From contig NZ_LDJO01000007.1 in NCBI RefSeq assembly GCF_001431595.1, positions 34,145 to 98,144 on the forward strand: a stretch of DNA of 64,000 bases. The letters run 5' to 3'. The stretch is from Stenotrophomonas acidaminiphila (lineage in GTDB: Bacteria; Pseudomonadota; Gammaproteobacteria; Xanthomonadales; Xanthomonadaceae). Positions within the stretch are counted from its first letter, which is position 1. Each line of letters begins with the position of its first letter. The notes under the pieces were generated by a model. That model made no database searches. It saw only the letters and a program-made list of their open reading frames with translations, and was not told where the DNA came from. Positions 1 to 10,061 of the stretch are shown here, one piece after another. Position numbers and translations under genes: made by a program.

Positions 1-1
1 C

Positions 2-640
2 GTATTCCAGTCGCGATGGGGAGGCGTTGGCGATACGGACAAGGCGAAGTTTGCAGTAGTGTTGTTCGCAGGTTTGGCTGTGTTCAATCTGTTCGCCGAG
101 TGCGTAAATCGTGCGCCTGGCCTGATCGTTGCCAACTCCAACTATGTCAAGCGGGTGGTGTTCCCGCTTGAGCTGCTTCCGGTCATTACATTGTGTGGGG
201 CGCTGTTCCATTTTGCGGCCAGCATGCTGGTATGGATGATCGCATCGTGGATACTTATCGGGCCGCCCCCACCAACAGTGTTGCTGCTGCCTTTAATGGT
301 GCTGCCGCTGCTGATCGGCACGCTTGGGCTGGGCTGGCTGCTATCCGCGTTGGGTGTGTATCTGCGCGATGTAGGTCAGGTGGTAGGTGTTGTGGTGACA
401 GGTCTGCTTTTCCTTTCGCCGATTTTCTATCCGATCGAGGCCGTTCCCGAGTCCGTGCGGGACCTGATACGGCTCAATCCCGTCGGCTATATGGTCGACA
501 TCGCCCGGGGCGTACTGGTATTCGGCACTCTCCCGAGTCTGGCTGGCTATCTGATAGCCTTTTTCTCGAGCGTGCTGCTGGCATGGGTGGGCTTCTGGTG
601 GTTCCAGAAGACCCGTAAGGGGTTCGCGGATGTCCTGTGA
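2..640 (+). CDS. wzm: O-antigen ABC exporter permease Wzm (5' end cut by window)
   Basis: Membrane subunit of an ABC-2 type exporter that moves undecaprenyl-linked O-polysaccharide across the inner membrane with the ATPase encoded next. The reading frame is open to the left edge, so the N-terminus lies outside the window; the GTG at 59 is internal. The visible part carries the family signature around residues NLFAECVNRAP and VVFPLE, followed by four or more hydrophobic segments and a short basic C-terminal tail, as in the second half of Wzm/KpsM/TagG proteins. Its end overlaps the start of wzt by 11 bases, so the two are translationally coupled. Base composition is lower in GC than the housekeeping genes further right, as is usual for O-antigen loci. 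The family is secure; the exported glycan is not known from sequence. Confidence 0.92.
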   Translation, partial: VFQSRWGGVGDTDKAKFAVVLFAGLAVFNLFAECVNRAPGLIVANSNYVKRVVFPLELLPVITLCGALFHFAASMLVWMIASWILIGPPPPTVLLLPLMVLPLLIGTLGLGWLLSALGVYLRDVGQVVGVVVTGLLFLSPIFYPIEAVPESVRDLIRLNPVGYMVDIARGVLVFGTLPSLAGYLIAFFSSVLLAWVGFWWFQKTRKGFADVL

Positions 641-1994
641 CGATTACGCTATTTCCGTGGAGGGGGTTGGCAAGTGTTATCACCTCTACAGCCATCCCTC
701 TGATCGGCTCAAGCAGTTCGTGCTGCCGCGGCTAGCTTCGTTAGCGGGAATGCCGCTGCGCCGTTACTACCGCGAGTTCTGGGCGTTGCGCAACATCGGC
801 TTTCAGGTGCGCAAGGGTGACCAGGTAGGGATTGTCGGGCGCAATGGCGCGGGCAAATCGACCTTGCTGCAGATCATCTGCGGAACGCTGGCTGCCACAG
901 AAGGCAGCGTACAGGTGAATGGTCGGGTAGCGGCGCTGCTTGAACTTGGCGCAGGCTTCAATCCCGAGCTGACCGGCGCTGAGAACGTCTTTCTCAATGG
1001 TGCCGTACTGGGTCTTGACCGGCAGCATATGGAGCAGCGCTACGAGCGGATACTGTCTTTTGCCGACATCGGCGAGTTCATCGGCCAGCCGGTGAAGAAC
1101 TATTCCAGCGGCATGTACATGCGGCTGGCGTTTGCGGTCGCTGCGCATGTCGATCCCGAGATCCTGGTAGTGGACGAAGCCTTGTCGGTGGGTGACGAAG
1201 CTTTCCAGCGGAAGTGCAACCTAAAGATCCAGTCATTGCGGGAGGCAGGGGCCACGGTGCTGTTCGTGTCGCATTCGGCAAGTCATGTGATCGAGGTATG
1301 CAACCGCGCGTTGCTGATAGACAAGGGGCAACTGGTCTGCGAAGGCGAGCCGAAGAGGATCGTTTCCACCTATCACCGGATGATCCACGCTGCGGCCAGG
1401 CAGGACTTAGAAGCGGAGGTCGATGCAGCACCGGTTGAGACGATCGAGCGTGGCAAGGAAGGTGATGTCGTCGCCCCGCTTGCCAGCAACGATGACGAAG
1501 CCTTCTGGGATCCGGGTCTGGTATCGACGACGGCGGTGGACTACCCATCGCTGGACTGCCGGATCCTTTCACCACGTCTGCTTGCTAGGGATGGACGCAA
1601 AGTCAACGTCCTGGCCGGTGGCGGCGATTACGTCTATGCCTACGAGGTCCATTTCGAGGCTGCGGCTGCGGCTGTCCGTTTTGGCATGATGATCCGGACC
1701 ATGCGTGGCCTCGACCTCGGTGGCGGCGTCTCGACGCCAGCAGGTTCATCACACGATTTCTTCGTCCGTGGCAGCGTGGTGGAAGTTCGTTTCCGCTTCC
1801 ATGCAGCCATGGAGGCCGGCGTCTATTTCCTGAATGCCGGTGTGGTCACCATTCTCGGTGATGAGGAAAAATATCTCGCCCGCATCGTTGATGCGGTGAT
1901 GTTCCGAGTTCTGGCGAAGCGAGATTCACTGGTAACGGGCATGGTGGATTTCGGCATATCACCGAGCATCGCGTTACAGAAGGCAGCGGATTGA
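630..1994 (+). CDS. wzt: O-antigen ABC exporter ATPase Wzt with C-terminal glycan-binding domain
   Basis: Nucleotide-binding subunit of the O-polysaccharide exporter, partner of the preceding permease. Walker [10 protein letters not shown] is at residues 70-78, the signature YSSGM at 158-162 and Walker B ILVVDE at about 178-183. The ABC domain ends near residue 250 and is followed by an acidic linker and a beta-rich domain of about 150 residues (roughly 290-445), the Wzt C-terminal domain. In characterised systems such as E. coli O9a this domain recognises the capped non-reducing end of the finished chain. That domain implies a chain-terminating modification made elsewhere in the locus; the sulfotransferase-like domain of the next gene is one candidate (inference). 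At 454 residues it matches the long, carbohydrate-recognising Wzt class rather than the roughly 250-residue form. Confidence 0.95.
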   Translation: MSCDDYAISVEGVGKCYHLYSHPSDRLKQFVLPRLASLAGMPLRRYYREFWALRNIGFQVRKGDQVGIVGRNGAGKSTLLQIICGTLAATEGSVQVNGRVAALLELGAGFNPELTGAENVFLNGAVLGLDRQHMEQRYERILSFADIGEFIGQPVKNYSSGMYMRLAFAVAAHVDPEILVVDEALSVGDEAFQRKCNLKIQSLREAGATVLFVSHSASHVIEVCNRALLIDKGQLVCEGEPKRIVSTYHRMIHAAARQDLEAEVDAAPVETIERGKEGDVVAPLASNDDEAFWDPGLVSTTAVDYPSLDCRILSPRLLARDGRKVNVLAGGGDYVYAYEVHFEAAAAAVRFGMMIRTMRGLDLGGGVSTPAGSSHDFFVRGSVVEVRFRFHAAMEAGVYFLNAGVVTILGDEEKYLARIVDAVMFRVLAKRDSLVTGMVDFGISPSIALQKAAD

Positions 1995-2046
1995 GGAGGC
2001 TGTTCCGCTCGGCGGCAGACGGCTGGACATGCATGAAGGACAGGAA

Positions 2047-5000
2047 ATGAATCAACGGAGTTCGCACGCGCTGCTGGTGCTGGGTATGCATCGCAGTGGC
2101 ACTTCCGCGGTGACGGGAGCACTGGCACTGCGGGGCGTGTTCCTGGGGCGGGATCTGATGGCCCCCGGCCCGGACAACCCAAAGGGTTTCTGGGAGCATG
2201 TCGGCGTGGTGGACATCCACGAGCGCCTGCTCGATGCGCTCGGTCGCAGCTGGGACGATCCGCGCACGCTGCCGGATGGTTGGCTGGAAACTCCGGCTGC
2301 TGAAGCTGCGCGCGAACAACTGCGTGAACTGCTGCTGGCCGAGTTCGGTGAGCAGCCTTTGTGGGCGATGAAGGACCCTCGCCTGTGCCGGCTGCTGCCG
2401 TTGTGGTTGCCGTTGCTGGCTGAAATGGGAATCGCTGCCAGTGCGGTGATAGTGGCGCGCGATCCGCGCGAAGTCGCCTCCTCGCTGTGGGCGCGCAATC
2501 GCTGGCCCGGTGCGCTTTCGCGCGAACTGTGGGTGCGACATGTCTCCGATGCGATCGCCGACAGCGCAACGTTGGCGAGGTGCGTGCTGGTCTATCCACG
2601 GCTTCTGGTCGATCCGGTCGGGGAGATCGAGGCGCTGGTCAATACGTTGCAACTGCCTGCGCCGGTGCCGGCGGAAGGCCGGTTCGAACGTATCCGGGAA
2701 TTCATCAGTGGTGACGAACGTCATCACCAGACCGAAGCCGATCCCGTTCCGGATTGGCAGGCAGCAGTATCGCTCTACCGCTTGATGCTGCGGCAGCCGG
2801 CACCTTGGGACGAACTCCAGTCGGCCGCATCGGCCATTGCGATGGATAGCCGGCCTCTAGCCGGCGCGCTGGCTGAGTACGCCGGCTTGCATGCGGCGCA
2901 GCGGCGCTCATTGGCGGAGGCGAGCGATCAGACACAACGGCTGCAGATGCAATGCGAGCAGTTTGGTCACCGTGTGGAAGAGCTGGAGTTGGCGCTGGCA
3001 AAGGCAGGTACGGAGCTTGACCGGGTAAATCATGAATTGGACGCGCGCACGGACTGGGCAAGAGAGCTGGATGCCGGCCTGCAATCGCTGCGAGCTATGC
3101 ATGCAGCGCTGGAGTTGCGTAGTGCGGAAGTCGAAGCGCAATTTGTGCGGACGATCCAGGTGCAACAACGGCATATCGAGCATCAAGAGCATACGCTTGC
3201 ACAGGTGTTGGGCTCGCGCTCGTGGCGATTGACCCGACCACTGCGCGGCTTAGCGCGCCTGCTGCGCGGTGATTGGCAAACGCTTGCGCGGGTGTTCCAT
3301 CAGAGCGGTCTGGCGCGGTTGCCAGGAATGTCACTGTTACGTCCGCTGGGCAGGCGGCTGCTGATACGGGAGCGCACGCCTGCAAATGGAGCGGGGGTGA
3401 AAATACCGCCACCTACGGTGGAAGTGGACCTCACGGGGCTTTCATTCCCGTCCATCGCCGATCCCGACGTGTCGATCATCATTCCGGCCTATGGCAATCT
3501 GCCCTATACGGCGGCCTGCCTGCGTTCCATCGCCGATAACCTGCCGATGGCGACAGTGGAGGTGATCGTCGCCGAGGATGCGTCCGGTGATGCCCAGATC
3601 GACCGTCTTGCGCAGGTGCCGGGGCTCATGTACAGACGTTACCCGTCCAATCTGGGTTTCGTGCGCTCCTGCAATGCGGCTGCTGGGTTTGCGAAGGGGC
3701 GATACATCTATCTCCTCAACAACGATACGCAGGTGACGGCGGGTTGGCTGGATGCGCTGTTGGAAGTGTTCGTGCGCAAGCCCGATGCCGGCTTGGTTGG
3801 ATCCAAGCTCGTCTATCCAGACGGCCGCCTGCAGGAGGCAGGCGGCATCGTCTGGAGAGATGGCAGCGCCTGGAATCATGGACGGCTTGATGACCCAACT
3901 CGCGCGCAGTATGGCTACCTGAAAACTGTCGACTATGTTTCCGGTGCCTCGATCATGCTGCCGAGGGTCGTGTGGGACCAATTGGGCGGCTTCGACGAAC
4001 GGTATGTGCCTGCCTATTATGAAGACACGGATATCGCATTCAGGGTCCGGGAGGCGGGATTGCAGGTCTATCTACAGCCTTCTTCCGTGGTGGTGCATTT
4101 CGAGGGAATCTCTAACGGTACCGACGAGGGAAGTGGCATAAAGGCTCACCAGGTCAGTAACGGCAGGAAGTTCCTGGAGCGCTGGCGCGGGGTGCTTGAG
4201 CAGGGACACTTCGATAACGGGCAACACGTGTTTCTCGCGCGTGATCGCGGCCAGTTCCGCCGTTCGACGGTGCTAGTGGTAGACCACTATGTACCGCAGC
4301 CAGACCGTGACGCGGGCTCACGCGCGACTTGGCAGGTGATGGAGCTGCTTGTCGCCAAGGGTTGCAACGTCAAGTTCTGGCCCGACAACCTCAATTACGA
4401 CCCGGCCTATGCACCCGCTCTCCAGACGCTGGGTGTGGAGGTGATGCATGGGCCGGAATACGTGGGGCGCTTCGAGGACTGGGCGAACGAAAATGGAAAG
4501 TATCTCGATGTCGCCATCCTCAATCGTCCCCATATCGCGGTGAAATACCTGCGTGCGCTGCGCGAACATAGCGAGGCCCGCGTGTTGTACTACGGCCATG
4601 ACATCCACCATCTTCGCCTGGAGCAGCAACTGAGGCTTGCTGCCGATGCGGACGTTCAACGCGAAATGGAAAAAGTGCGCGCACAAGAGTGGAGCTTGTG
4701 GCGGGACTCCGACGCGGTGTTGTATCCCTCCGAGGACGAAACCGCACATGTGAAGCAATGGCTGCGATCTAGCGGGGGGCATGCCCAGGCGCTGACCGTC
4801 CCCCTGTATGGATATCCCGATGTGAAGCGGGCTTACCAGGGAGGTCCACTCGGACGCCATGACATCCTGTTTGTCGCCGGCTTCGCCCACTCGCCGAACG
4901 TGGACGCGGCACGTTGGCTGGTGCACGACATCCTGCCGCGTGTACGTGAGCGGCATCCCGGCATACAGCTGTATCTGGTGGGGTCCAACCCGACGGTCGA

Positions 5001-5379
5001 GGTCTGGGACTTGGCCAGCGCCGATGTGCATGTCACCGGCTACGTCAGCGACGAAGTACTGAAAGACTACTATGCGCGCTCCAGGGTTGCAGTGGCGCCG
5101 TTGCGCTTTGGTGGTGGCATGAAGGGTAAGGTGCTGGAGAGCATGTGCCATGGCCTGCCGATGGTGACCACGCCGGTGGGCGTGCAGGGGCTGTCTGCGG
5201 CGACGTTCCTGCCCCACTCGGAGGATGCCGTGGAGCTGGCCAATGAGATCTGCCGGCTGCTGGTCGATGACGAGCACTGGCGCCAGGTGTCGCGGGCCTC
5301 AACGCAGTTCATTGCCGACAATTACTCGGTGCAGGCATTGTGGCGGGTCCTTGAGACACAGCTAAAGACGAGTTCCTGA
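2047..5379 (+). CDS. Three-domain sulfotransferase-like / GT2 / GT4 glycan assembly protein
   Basis: Large (about 1110 residues) cytoplasmic protein with three enzyme-like modules. Residues about 8-240 form a sulfotransferase-family P-loop domain (LGMHRSGTS at 12-20, the 5'-phosphosulfate loop; a later [13 protein letters not shown] resembles the 3'-phosphate site). A charged, probably coiled-coil stretch follows (about 285-385). A GT2 glycosyltransferase lies at about 472-720 ([26 protein letters not shown]) and a GT4 glycosyltransferase at about 742-1100 ([27 protein letters not shown]). It follows wzt by about 50 bases on the same strand and probably builds or caps the exported O-chain. 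The ATG at 2047 is preferred over an in-frame ATG at 2029 because AAGGA sits six bases upstream. Acceptor, sugar donors and whether sulfate is really transferred cannot be read from sequence. Confidence 0.88.
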   Translation: MNQRSSHALLVLGMHRSGTSAVTGALALRGVFLGRDLMAPGPDNPKGFWEHVGVVDIHERLLDALGRSWDDPRTLPDGWLETPAAEAAREQLRELLLAEFGEQPLWAMKDPRLCRLLPLWLPLLAEMGIAASAVIVARDPREVASSLWARNRWPGALSRELWVRHVSDAIADSATLARCVLVYPRLLVDPVGEIEALVNTLQLPAPVPAEGRFERIREFISGDERHHQTEADPVPDWQAAVSLYRLMLRQPAPWDELQSAASAIAMDSRPLAGALAEYAGLHAAQRRSLAEASDQTQRLQMQCEQFGHRVEELELALAKAGTELDRVNHELDARTDWARELDAGLQSLRAMHAALELRSAEVEAQFVRTIQVQQRHIEHQEHTLAQVLGSRSWRLTRPLRGLARLLRGDWQTLARVFHQSGLARLPGMSLLRPLGRRLLIRERTPANGAGVKIPPPTVEVDLTGLSFPSIADPDVSIIIPAYGNLPYTAACLRSIADNLPMATVEVIVAEDASGDAQIDRLAQVPGLMYRRYPSNLGFVRSCNAAAGFAKGRYIYLLNNDTQVTAGWLDALLEVFVRKPDAGLVGSKLVYPDGRLQEAGGIVWRDGSAWNHGRLDDPTRAQYGYLKTVDYVSGASIMLPRVVWDQLGGFDERYVPAYYEDTDIAFRVREAGLQVYLQPSSVVVHFEGISNGTDEGSGIKAHQVSNGRKFLERWRGVLEQGHFDNGQHVFLARDRGQFRRSTVLVVDHYVPQPDRDAGSRATWQVMELLVAKGCNVKFWPDNLNYDPAYAPALQTLGVEVMHGPEYVGRFEDWANENGKYLDVAILNRPHIAVKYLRALREHSEARVLYYGHDIHHLRLEQQLRLAADADVQREMEKVRAQEWSLWRDSDAVLYPSEDETAHVKQWLRSSGGHAQALTVPLYGYPDVKRAYQGGPLGRHDILFVAGFAHSPNVDAARWLVHDILPRVRERHPGIQLYLVGSNPTVEVWDLASADVHVTGYVSDEVLKDYYARSRVAVAPLRFGGGMKGKVLESMCHGLPMVTTPVGVQGLSAATFLPHSEDAVELANEICRLLVDDEHWRQVSRASTQFIADNYSVQALWRVLETQLKTSS

Positions 5380-5427
5380 GATTCTTTGATTCAAGCGAGG
5401 CGACGTGACGTTCATGCTTGCGTATGG

Positions 5428-5446
5428 CCAACCCCCAGCCGGTTGG
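5428..5446. terminator. Possible bidirectional terminator between convergent genes
   Basis: A 6-bp inverted repeat (CCAACC / GGTTGG) with a 7-base loop in the 77-base gap between the convergent ends of the three-domain glycosyltransferase and the GT-C-like membrane protein. There is no T-run, so the call rests on position and the dyad alone. Confidence 0.35.
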
Positions 5447-5456
5447 CGGAGGATGT

Positions 5457-7307
5457 TCAGGGGGCTGCCGCGGCGCACTCTGTCACGTTCAGGTCGGCTT
5501 GGGCCAGAACAATGCCATCGCCGTTACCCACGAGCATAAGATGTGATTTATTGGGCAGCTGCTTGATCAAGCGCACAGGCGCACCCGAGTTCGCCGGCGT
5601 AGTGTCCAATAACTGCCTGGAGCCTCCTACGGCTTCAAGCCAAAGTTGGGCATCTTGGTTGGCCAAATTGTTGGTGCGGATGTCGATGGTTACTTGCATC
5701 AATGAGCCAGGTGTGGCGCAGCGCTCTTTACTGCTGACGGTAATTTCCGCCGGCTGCTCCGCTTCAAGATAGACTTCAGAGGAGGGCTGTGCAGCTTCGG
5801 CGCCACTGAATCCAGGAATGGTCTTTAACTCTGGATAGAGCCGGTTGCGCATCTGGAAACTGGTAGAGAATACATTGAGCTTGCGTTGGACAAGCATATC
5901 CATGAGCTGCTTGCGGCGCTCCGGTGGATATCCGCATACGTACATGATATCAGGGCATTGTCCGGTAGCCGCCTGCGGTGCATTGGCTACTCGTTGCATG
6001 GCCAGCGCCGCGTTCTGCCAATAAGGTGTCAGATACTGCGGCAGTATCCAAGACTCACGTGAAACCAAAAGTTGTACGGAAAACAGACAGGCGATCACGA
6101 CGATTCCGGACGCTGGCTCGACAAGGCGTATGTTCCAACTGGGGCGGGCCTCACGGATAACCGCCTGTAGCATGATCGCGAGAGCAACGAGGGATACCTG
6201 ATAGGATTGCACATAGCGAGGCTGGTGGAGGTAACTCCAATCGAATAATGTAACGCGACCGATGATGATGGAAGCGGTCATGCCGTATGACAGCAGCATC
6301 AGGAAAACGGAAAGGGCGGTAATCCGTGTATAACGATTATTGCGCCAAGAGAAATAAGTCCGGGCCCAGAACCAAACGTGTAGTGAAATTATGATCGCTG
6401 CGCAGGCAGCCATCGCGAGCGATTGGTTTTCGGGAAAGTGCTTGGCAAGGTGTTCGGCGTGGATAAGGCTGTCAGAAAAGGGAATAAGCAACCCAGTGAT
6501 GGCATCGGGTTTGGTGAAAGTGGAGGCCAGGGCGCGCCAGTCAAGACCCGCACCTCCTTCCAACCCTGTATGTCGAGCTATTAGCCACAGGCAGAGGCGT
6601 GCCGCCAATAGCCCTGCTACCGCTGCGAGGGCCTGCCGCCACGCTTCGCGCCTGCTGGCGCTCTGCATTGGAGCCAAAGCCATCATTGTTGCCAGAAGCG
6701 CTACGATCGCCTGAGAATCAATGCACATTCCAAGTGCGGCCGTCGCCACAAATATCTGCAAAGGTTGCGGACGGTTGCATCTATTCATTGCGAACACGAA
6801 GTACGCAGTGGCCAGAAGTAGTGCGATATAGCCGAGTGTTACCAATGGCCAGGTGAACACGTTCGTACTGTTGAGTGACAGGCCCAGTGCGAACACTAGT
6901 GAAACGCCAATGGCTACGATGACTCTTTGTCCGGGAGTTTCAATCGACAGGCGGAGCAGTTCTGCAGCGATGATCGTGCACCAAACAATGCCGAAAAGGA
7001 CGCCGATCAGTCCCTCGATACGGAAATCCATGTCGAAGAAGTGCGTATGAAAAAGAAGTACGAGCTTCTGTAGTGGCTGTGCATGATCAATACCATTTCG
7101 CTTCATGAACAGATCGAGGATGCCCATCGATCCATCGAAGTAGCGGGGCAGAAAATACTCTAAAAAGTCCCACCCATCAGCCTGGATCAGCGGCGTAGCG
7201 GCCGCGAGGCTGAACAGCAGGGCATTGCCGCATGCAAGCACAACTAAGAGCACGGTCGCTCTGTTGATCCACTGTGCGCTTCCAAGGCGTTGAAATAGTC
7301 GATTCAT
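5457..7307 (-). CDS. Polytopic membrane protein, GT-C-like, last gene of the glycosylation operon
   Basis: Predicted 616-residue inner-membrane protein with about ten hydrophobic segments and a C-terminal soluble, probably periplasmic part of about 170 residues. I do not recognise a named family with certainty. The size, the early acidic motif QADGWDF after the first membrane segment and the topology resemble GT-C glycosyltransferases and Gtr-type serotype-conversion enzymes, which use polyprenyl-phosphate sugars. The start is set by an ATG whose TGA overlap with the preceding aminotransferase is ATGA (7304-7307). Base composition is clearly lower in GC than the upstream genes of the same operon (one 60-base stretch near 6,300 is about 43% GC), suggesting separate acquisition. 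Context supports a role as the periplasmic transferase partner of the GT2 and SMR genes upstream; this is inference. Confidence 0.75.
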   Translation of the reverse strand: MNRLFQRLGSAQWINRATVLLVVLACGNALLFSLAAATPLIQADGWDFLEYFLPRYFDGSMGILDLFMKRNGIDHAQPLQKLVLLFHTHFFDMDFRIEGLIGVLFGIVWCTIIAAELLRLSIETPGQRVIVAIGVSLVFALGLSLNSTNVFTWPLVTLGYIALLLATAYFVFAMNRCNRPQPLQIFVATAALGMCIDSQAIVALLATMMALAPMQSASRREAWRQALAAVAGLLAARLCLWLIARHTGLEGGAGLDWRALASTFTKPDAITGLLIPFSDSLIHAEHLAKHFPENQSLAMAACAAIIISLHVWFWARTYFSWRNNRYTRITALSVFLMLLSYGMTASIIIGRVTLFDWSYLHQPRYVQSYQVSLVALAIMLQAVIREARPSWNIRLVEPASGIVVIACLFSVQLLVSRESWILPQYLTPYWQNAALAMQRVANAPQAATGQCPDIMYVCGYPPERRKQLMDMLVQRKLNVFSTSFQMRNRLYPELKTIPGFSGAEAAQPSSEVYLEAEQPAEITVSSKERCATPGSLMQVTIDIRTNNLANQDAQLWLEAVGGSRQLLDTTPANSGAPVRLIKQLPNKSHLMLVGNGDGIVLAQADLNVTECAAAAP

Positions 7308-8437
7308 TCTGACGCACCGAGCGCTTGGTCGGCTGCGGCGAGAATATCGGGCAAGTGCTCTTCCACCCCGATCCACAGCGGCATCCGCACCAGGCGCTCG
7401 CTGAGCGCGTCGGTATTGTGCAGCTGGCCATGGGTACGCGCGGTCTGCAGGCCGGCCGGCGCCGAGTGCAGGGGAATGTAGTGGAACACCGTCTGCACCC
7501 CCCGGGCCTTCATTTCCGCGATGAAGCGGGTCCGCGTCTCGAGATCGGGCAACAGCATGTAGTACATGTGCGCGTTGTGCTCGCAGTCGCCGGGGACGAC
7601 CGGGCGGCGCAGGCGGCCGGCCTTCTCGTGCGGCGCGGCCCACTGGTGGTAGCGCTCCCAGATGGCCAGGCGCCGGGCGGTGATCTGGTCGGCCTCCTCG
7701 ATCTGGGCGCACAGGAATGCGGCGGTGATCTCGCCAGGCAGGAACGACGAACCGACATCCACCCAGGTGTACTTGTCGACCTGGCCGCGGAAGAAGCGGC
7801 TGCGGTTGGTGCCCTTCTCGCGCAGGATCTCGGCGCGCTCGCCGAAGCGCGCGTCACGGCACAGCAGAGCGCCGCCTTCGCCGGAGATGATGTTCTTGGT
7901 CTCGTGGAAACTCAGCGCACCCAGTTCGCCGATGGTGCCCAGCGGACGTCCCTTGTAGGTGGACATGATGGCCTGTGCCGCATCCTCCACGACCGCCAGC
8001 CCGTGGCGGGCGGCGATGTCCATCAGCGTATCCATCTCGCAGGCCACGCCGGCGTAGTGGACCACGCAGATGGCGCGGGTGCGCGGGGTGATCGCGGCCT
8101 CGACCAGGCGCTCGTCCAGGTTCAGGGTGTCCTCGCGCACGTCCACGAACACCGGCACCGCACCGCGCAGCACGAAGGCGTTGGCGGTGGACACGAAGGT
8201 GTAGGACGGCATGATCACTTCATCGCCGGGCTGCAGGTCGAGCAGCAGGGCCGCCATTTCCAGCGCCGCGGTGCAGCTGTGGGTGAGCAGCGCACGCTGC
8301 GCTCCGGTGCGCTGCTCCAGCCATGCATGGCTGCGCTTGGTGAACTGGCCGTCGCCGGACAGGTGGCCATTGGCATGCGCCTGGGCGATGTGCCACAGCT
8401 CGCGGCCGGTCATGAAAGGCTTGTTGAAGGGAATCAA
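7304..8437 (-). CDS. wecE: dTDP-4-amino-4,6-dideoxyhexose aminotransferase (WecE/RffA type)
   Basis: PLP-dependent DegT/DnrJ/EryC1 enzyme that would aminate dTDP-4-keto-6-deoxyglucose at C4 (giving dTDP-4-amino-4,6-dideoxygalactose in E. coli WecE). The N-terminus MIPFNKP is the family's characteristic start and uses a TTG codon, with GAGG about eight bases upstream. The internal lysine of SFHETKNIISGEGG falls at residue 181, the position of the catalytic lysine in E. coli WecE, and length (377) is normal. Its substrate would come from RfbA/RfbB encoded at 17.5-19.5 kb. A 30-base gap separates it from the SMR gene upstream and it overlaps the membrane protein downstream by four bases. The exact product (galacto or gluco) cannot be decided here. 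Confidence 0.88.
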   Translation of the reverse strand: MIPFNKPFMTGRELWHIAQAHANGHLSGDGQFTKRSHAWLEQRTGAQRALLTHSCTAALEMAALLLDLQPGDEVIMPSYTFVSTANAFVLRGAVPVFVDVREDTLNLDERLVEAAITPRTRAICVVHYAGVACEMDTLMDIAARHGLAVVEDAAQAIMSTYKGRPLGTIGELGALSFHETKNIISGEGGALLCRDARFGERAEILREKGTNRSRFFRGQVDKYTWVDVGSSFLPGEITAAFLCAQIEEADQITARRLAIWERYHQWAAPHEKAGRLRRPVVPGDCEHNAHMYYMLLPDLETRTRFIAEMKARGVQTVFHYIPLHSAPAGLQTARTHGQLHNTDALSERLVRMPLWIGVEEHLPDILAAADQALGASE

Positions 8438-8467
8438 GGGTGGCCTCGCGGGATGCGTTGAGGTGGT

Positions 8468-8833
8468 TCAGGCGACCGATCGCGAAAGCACGACCACGCC
8501 GAGCATGATGATCAGCGTGCCGGCGATCTTGTAGCCGTCCAGCTGCTCATGGAAGAGCGCCACGGCCAGCAGCGCGACCAGGAAGAAGTTGATCGCCATG
8601 TACGGATAGGCGCGGCTGATCGGCATCTTGCTGATCGCCGCCATCCAGCACAACGAAGCGCCGAACGCCGCGGCGAAGGCGGAAATCACCCATGGCTTGA
8701 GCAGCAGCTGCACCAGGTTCAATGGCTGCAGCGGGGCCGCCAGCAGGTGCCCATGCACGCCGACCTGCCATTTCAGGATCAGTTGGCCGTAGACGGTCAA
8801 CATGATGGTCAGGGCGATGAATACATAGCTCAT
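8468..8833 (-). CDS. Small EamA/SMR-family membrane protein, ArnE/F- or GtrA-like flippase candidate
   Basis: A 121-residue, four-helix membrane protein of the small multidrug resistance / EamA half-transporter type. The sequence opens with MSYVFIALTIMLTVYGQLIL, contains PISRAYPYMAINF in helix three and ends in a hydrophobic helix. ArnE/ArnF, which flip undecaprenyl-phosphate aminoarabinose, have this size and fold, and GtrA has the same role in serotype conversion. It lies four bases after the LuxC-like gene, inside an operon that also has an ArnC-like GT2. The likeliest job is therefore flipping a polyprenyl-phosphate sugar to the periplasmic face (inference). A drug-efflux SMR function is possible but poorly supported by the context. 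Confidence 0.8.
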   Translation of the reverse strand: MSYVFIALTIMLTVYGQLILKWQVGVHGHLLAAPLQPLNLVQLLLKPWVISAFAAAFGASLCWMAAISKMPISRAYPYMAINFFLVALLAVALFHEQLDGYKIAGTLIIMLGVVVLSRSVA

Positions 8834-8837
8834 CGGG

Positions 8838-10061
8838 TCAGTTTCCAGGCAGGGTGATCTTGCGGGTGAGCACGTCCAGCAGGTCGGTGCCATCCCAGAC
8901 CGGATGGAAATCCAATGCGCGGCCGAACGGCACGATGCGGTCCAGCGCGCGGTTGCCAAGCTGGTCCAGCAGGGCGACCAGCGCCTCGCGGGAGAAGCCG
9001 TGCTGGACCAGGGTCTGGTCGCGGTCGTCCAGCTGCGGTGCGAGCTCGACGAGCGAACCGAGCCGGACATCCACCACCAGCCCATGCCCGCTCTGCAGTT
9101 CGCGCAGCCGCCCGTCGGCACGCCCGGCATCCAGGGTCAGGGGGTAGTTGCCCAGGGCGCTGCCGGCATGCAGGCCCGGCGCCAGCGCCGCCATCAGGTG
9201 CGCGTCGGTGACCCGGGCCATCAGTGCGGCGGGCTCATCGGCGACCTGCCCGGACTGCGCACGCACGGCCGCCCAGAAGCGCGCGCGCGCGGCTTCCACC
9301 GTGTCCGCCGTGCCGACCCAGTACAACGTACGCGGCGAGGAGCAGGCCTGCTGGCCGAACCAGAGCACGTCGTTGATGAAGCGGTGCGCGAGCTGGCCCA
9401 GCTCGGCGTCGTCGCTGGCCGCGAGCGTGGCCGCATCGATGGCCGCCACCCCGAACCGGTCGGGGAAGGCCAGTTCCAGCGCCAGCGGTGCCAGCGGCAG
9501 CGAGCGGATCTTGGCCACGGTCGCGTCGCCGCCCCAGATGATGCGCGCGTGGCACTGGCGCGACAGCAACGTGGTTGTCGCGTCGTCGTGCGGATAGGTC
9601 AGCAGCACGCTGCGCTGCAGGACGTCGTCGTGCAGGCCTTCGGCCCGCATCGCGTGCAGGATCGAGACGAGCGCCTCGCGCTGGGTGCTGGGCTTCTGCG
9701 ACAGGCGCGCGACGTTGCGGTTGCCGGCAAGCACCGACATCAGCCAGGCGTAGGCGAACAGGACATCGACGTTGGCCGGCGCAAGGTGGAACACCAGCCC
9801 GCGCGCGAGCAGGTGTTCGTTGGCCGGCGATTGCAGGCGGCGCGAAAGGTGTTCCTGCGCGGCCGGCCGGAACCAGTGGGCCAGGGTGGCAAGCTCTGGA
9901 TGGTCGCGCAGTACCGGCAGGGCGAACACCCGGCGCGCGAAGTCGGTCACGAAGGCCCGTGCCTGCGCACTGAACGGCGGCAGTGGCGCCAGCGCGGCGA
10001 TGCGCGCCAGCTGCGCATCGAGCGGTGCGGTGCCGTCGACGGAAAACAGGATGCGGGTCAT
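8838..10061 (-). CDS. LuxC-family acyl-CoA/acyl-protein reductase
   Basis: A 407-residue member of the LuxC acyl-CoA reductase family, which reduces an activated acyl group to the aldehyde with NADPH. Visible supports are family-typical length, a conserved QQACSSPR stretch around the expected active-site cysteine, and immediate coupling to a LuxE-like gene (ATGA overlap at 10058-10061), the classic LuxC/LuxE partnership. There are no luciferase genes nearby, so light production is not implied. In this operon the aldehyde or enzyme-bound acyl group is probably used in building or decorating an amino sugar (inference). The start at 10061 is chosen for the four-base overlap; the frame remains open further upstream but there it is only the shadow of the luxE gene. 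Confidence 0.85.
   Translation of the reverse strand: MTRILFSVDGTAPLDAQLARIAALAPLPPFSAQARAFVTDFARRVFALPVLRDHPELATLAHWFRPAAQEHLSRRLQSPANEHLLARGLVFHLAPANVDVLFAYAWLMSVLAGNRNVARLSQKPSTQREALVSILHAMRAEGLHDDVLQRSVLLTYPHDDATTTLLSRQCHARIIWGGDATVAKIRSLPLAPLALELAFPDRFGVAAIDAATLAASDDAELGQLAHRFINDVLWFGQQACSSPRTLYWVGTADTVEAARARFWAAVRAQSGQVADEPAALMARVTDAHLMAALAPGLHAGSALGNYPLTLDAGRADGRLRELQSGHGLVVDVRLGSLVELAPQLDDRDQTLVQHGFSREALVALLDQLGNRALDRIVPFGRALDFHPVWDGTDLLDVLTRKITLPGN

Noticed and set aside
5563..5570. FNR-like palindrome TTGATCAA
   Set aside because: The half-sites have no 4-base spacer and it lies inside the coding region of the membrane protein.
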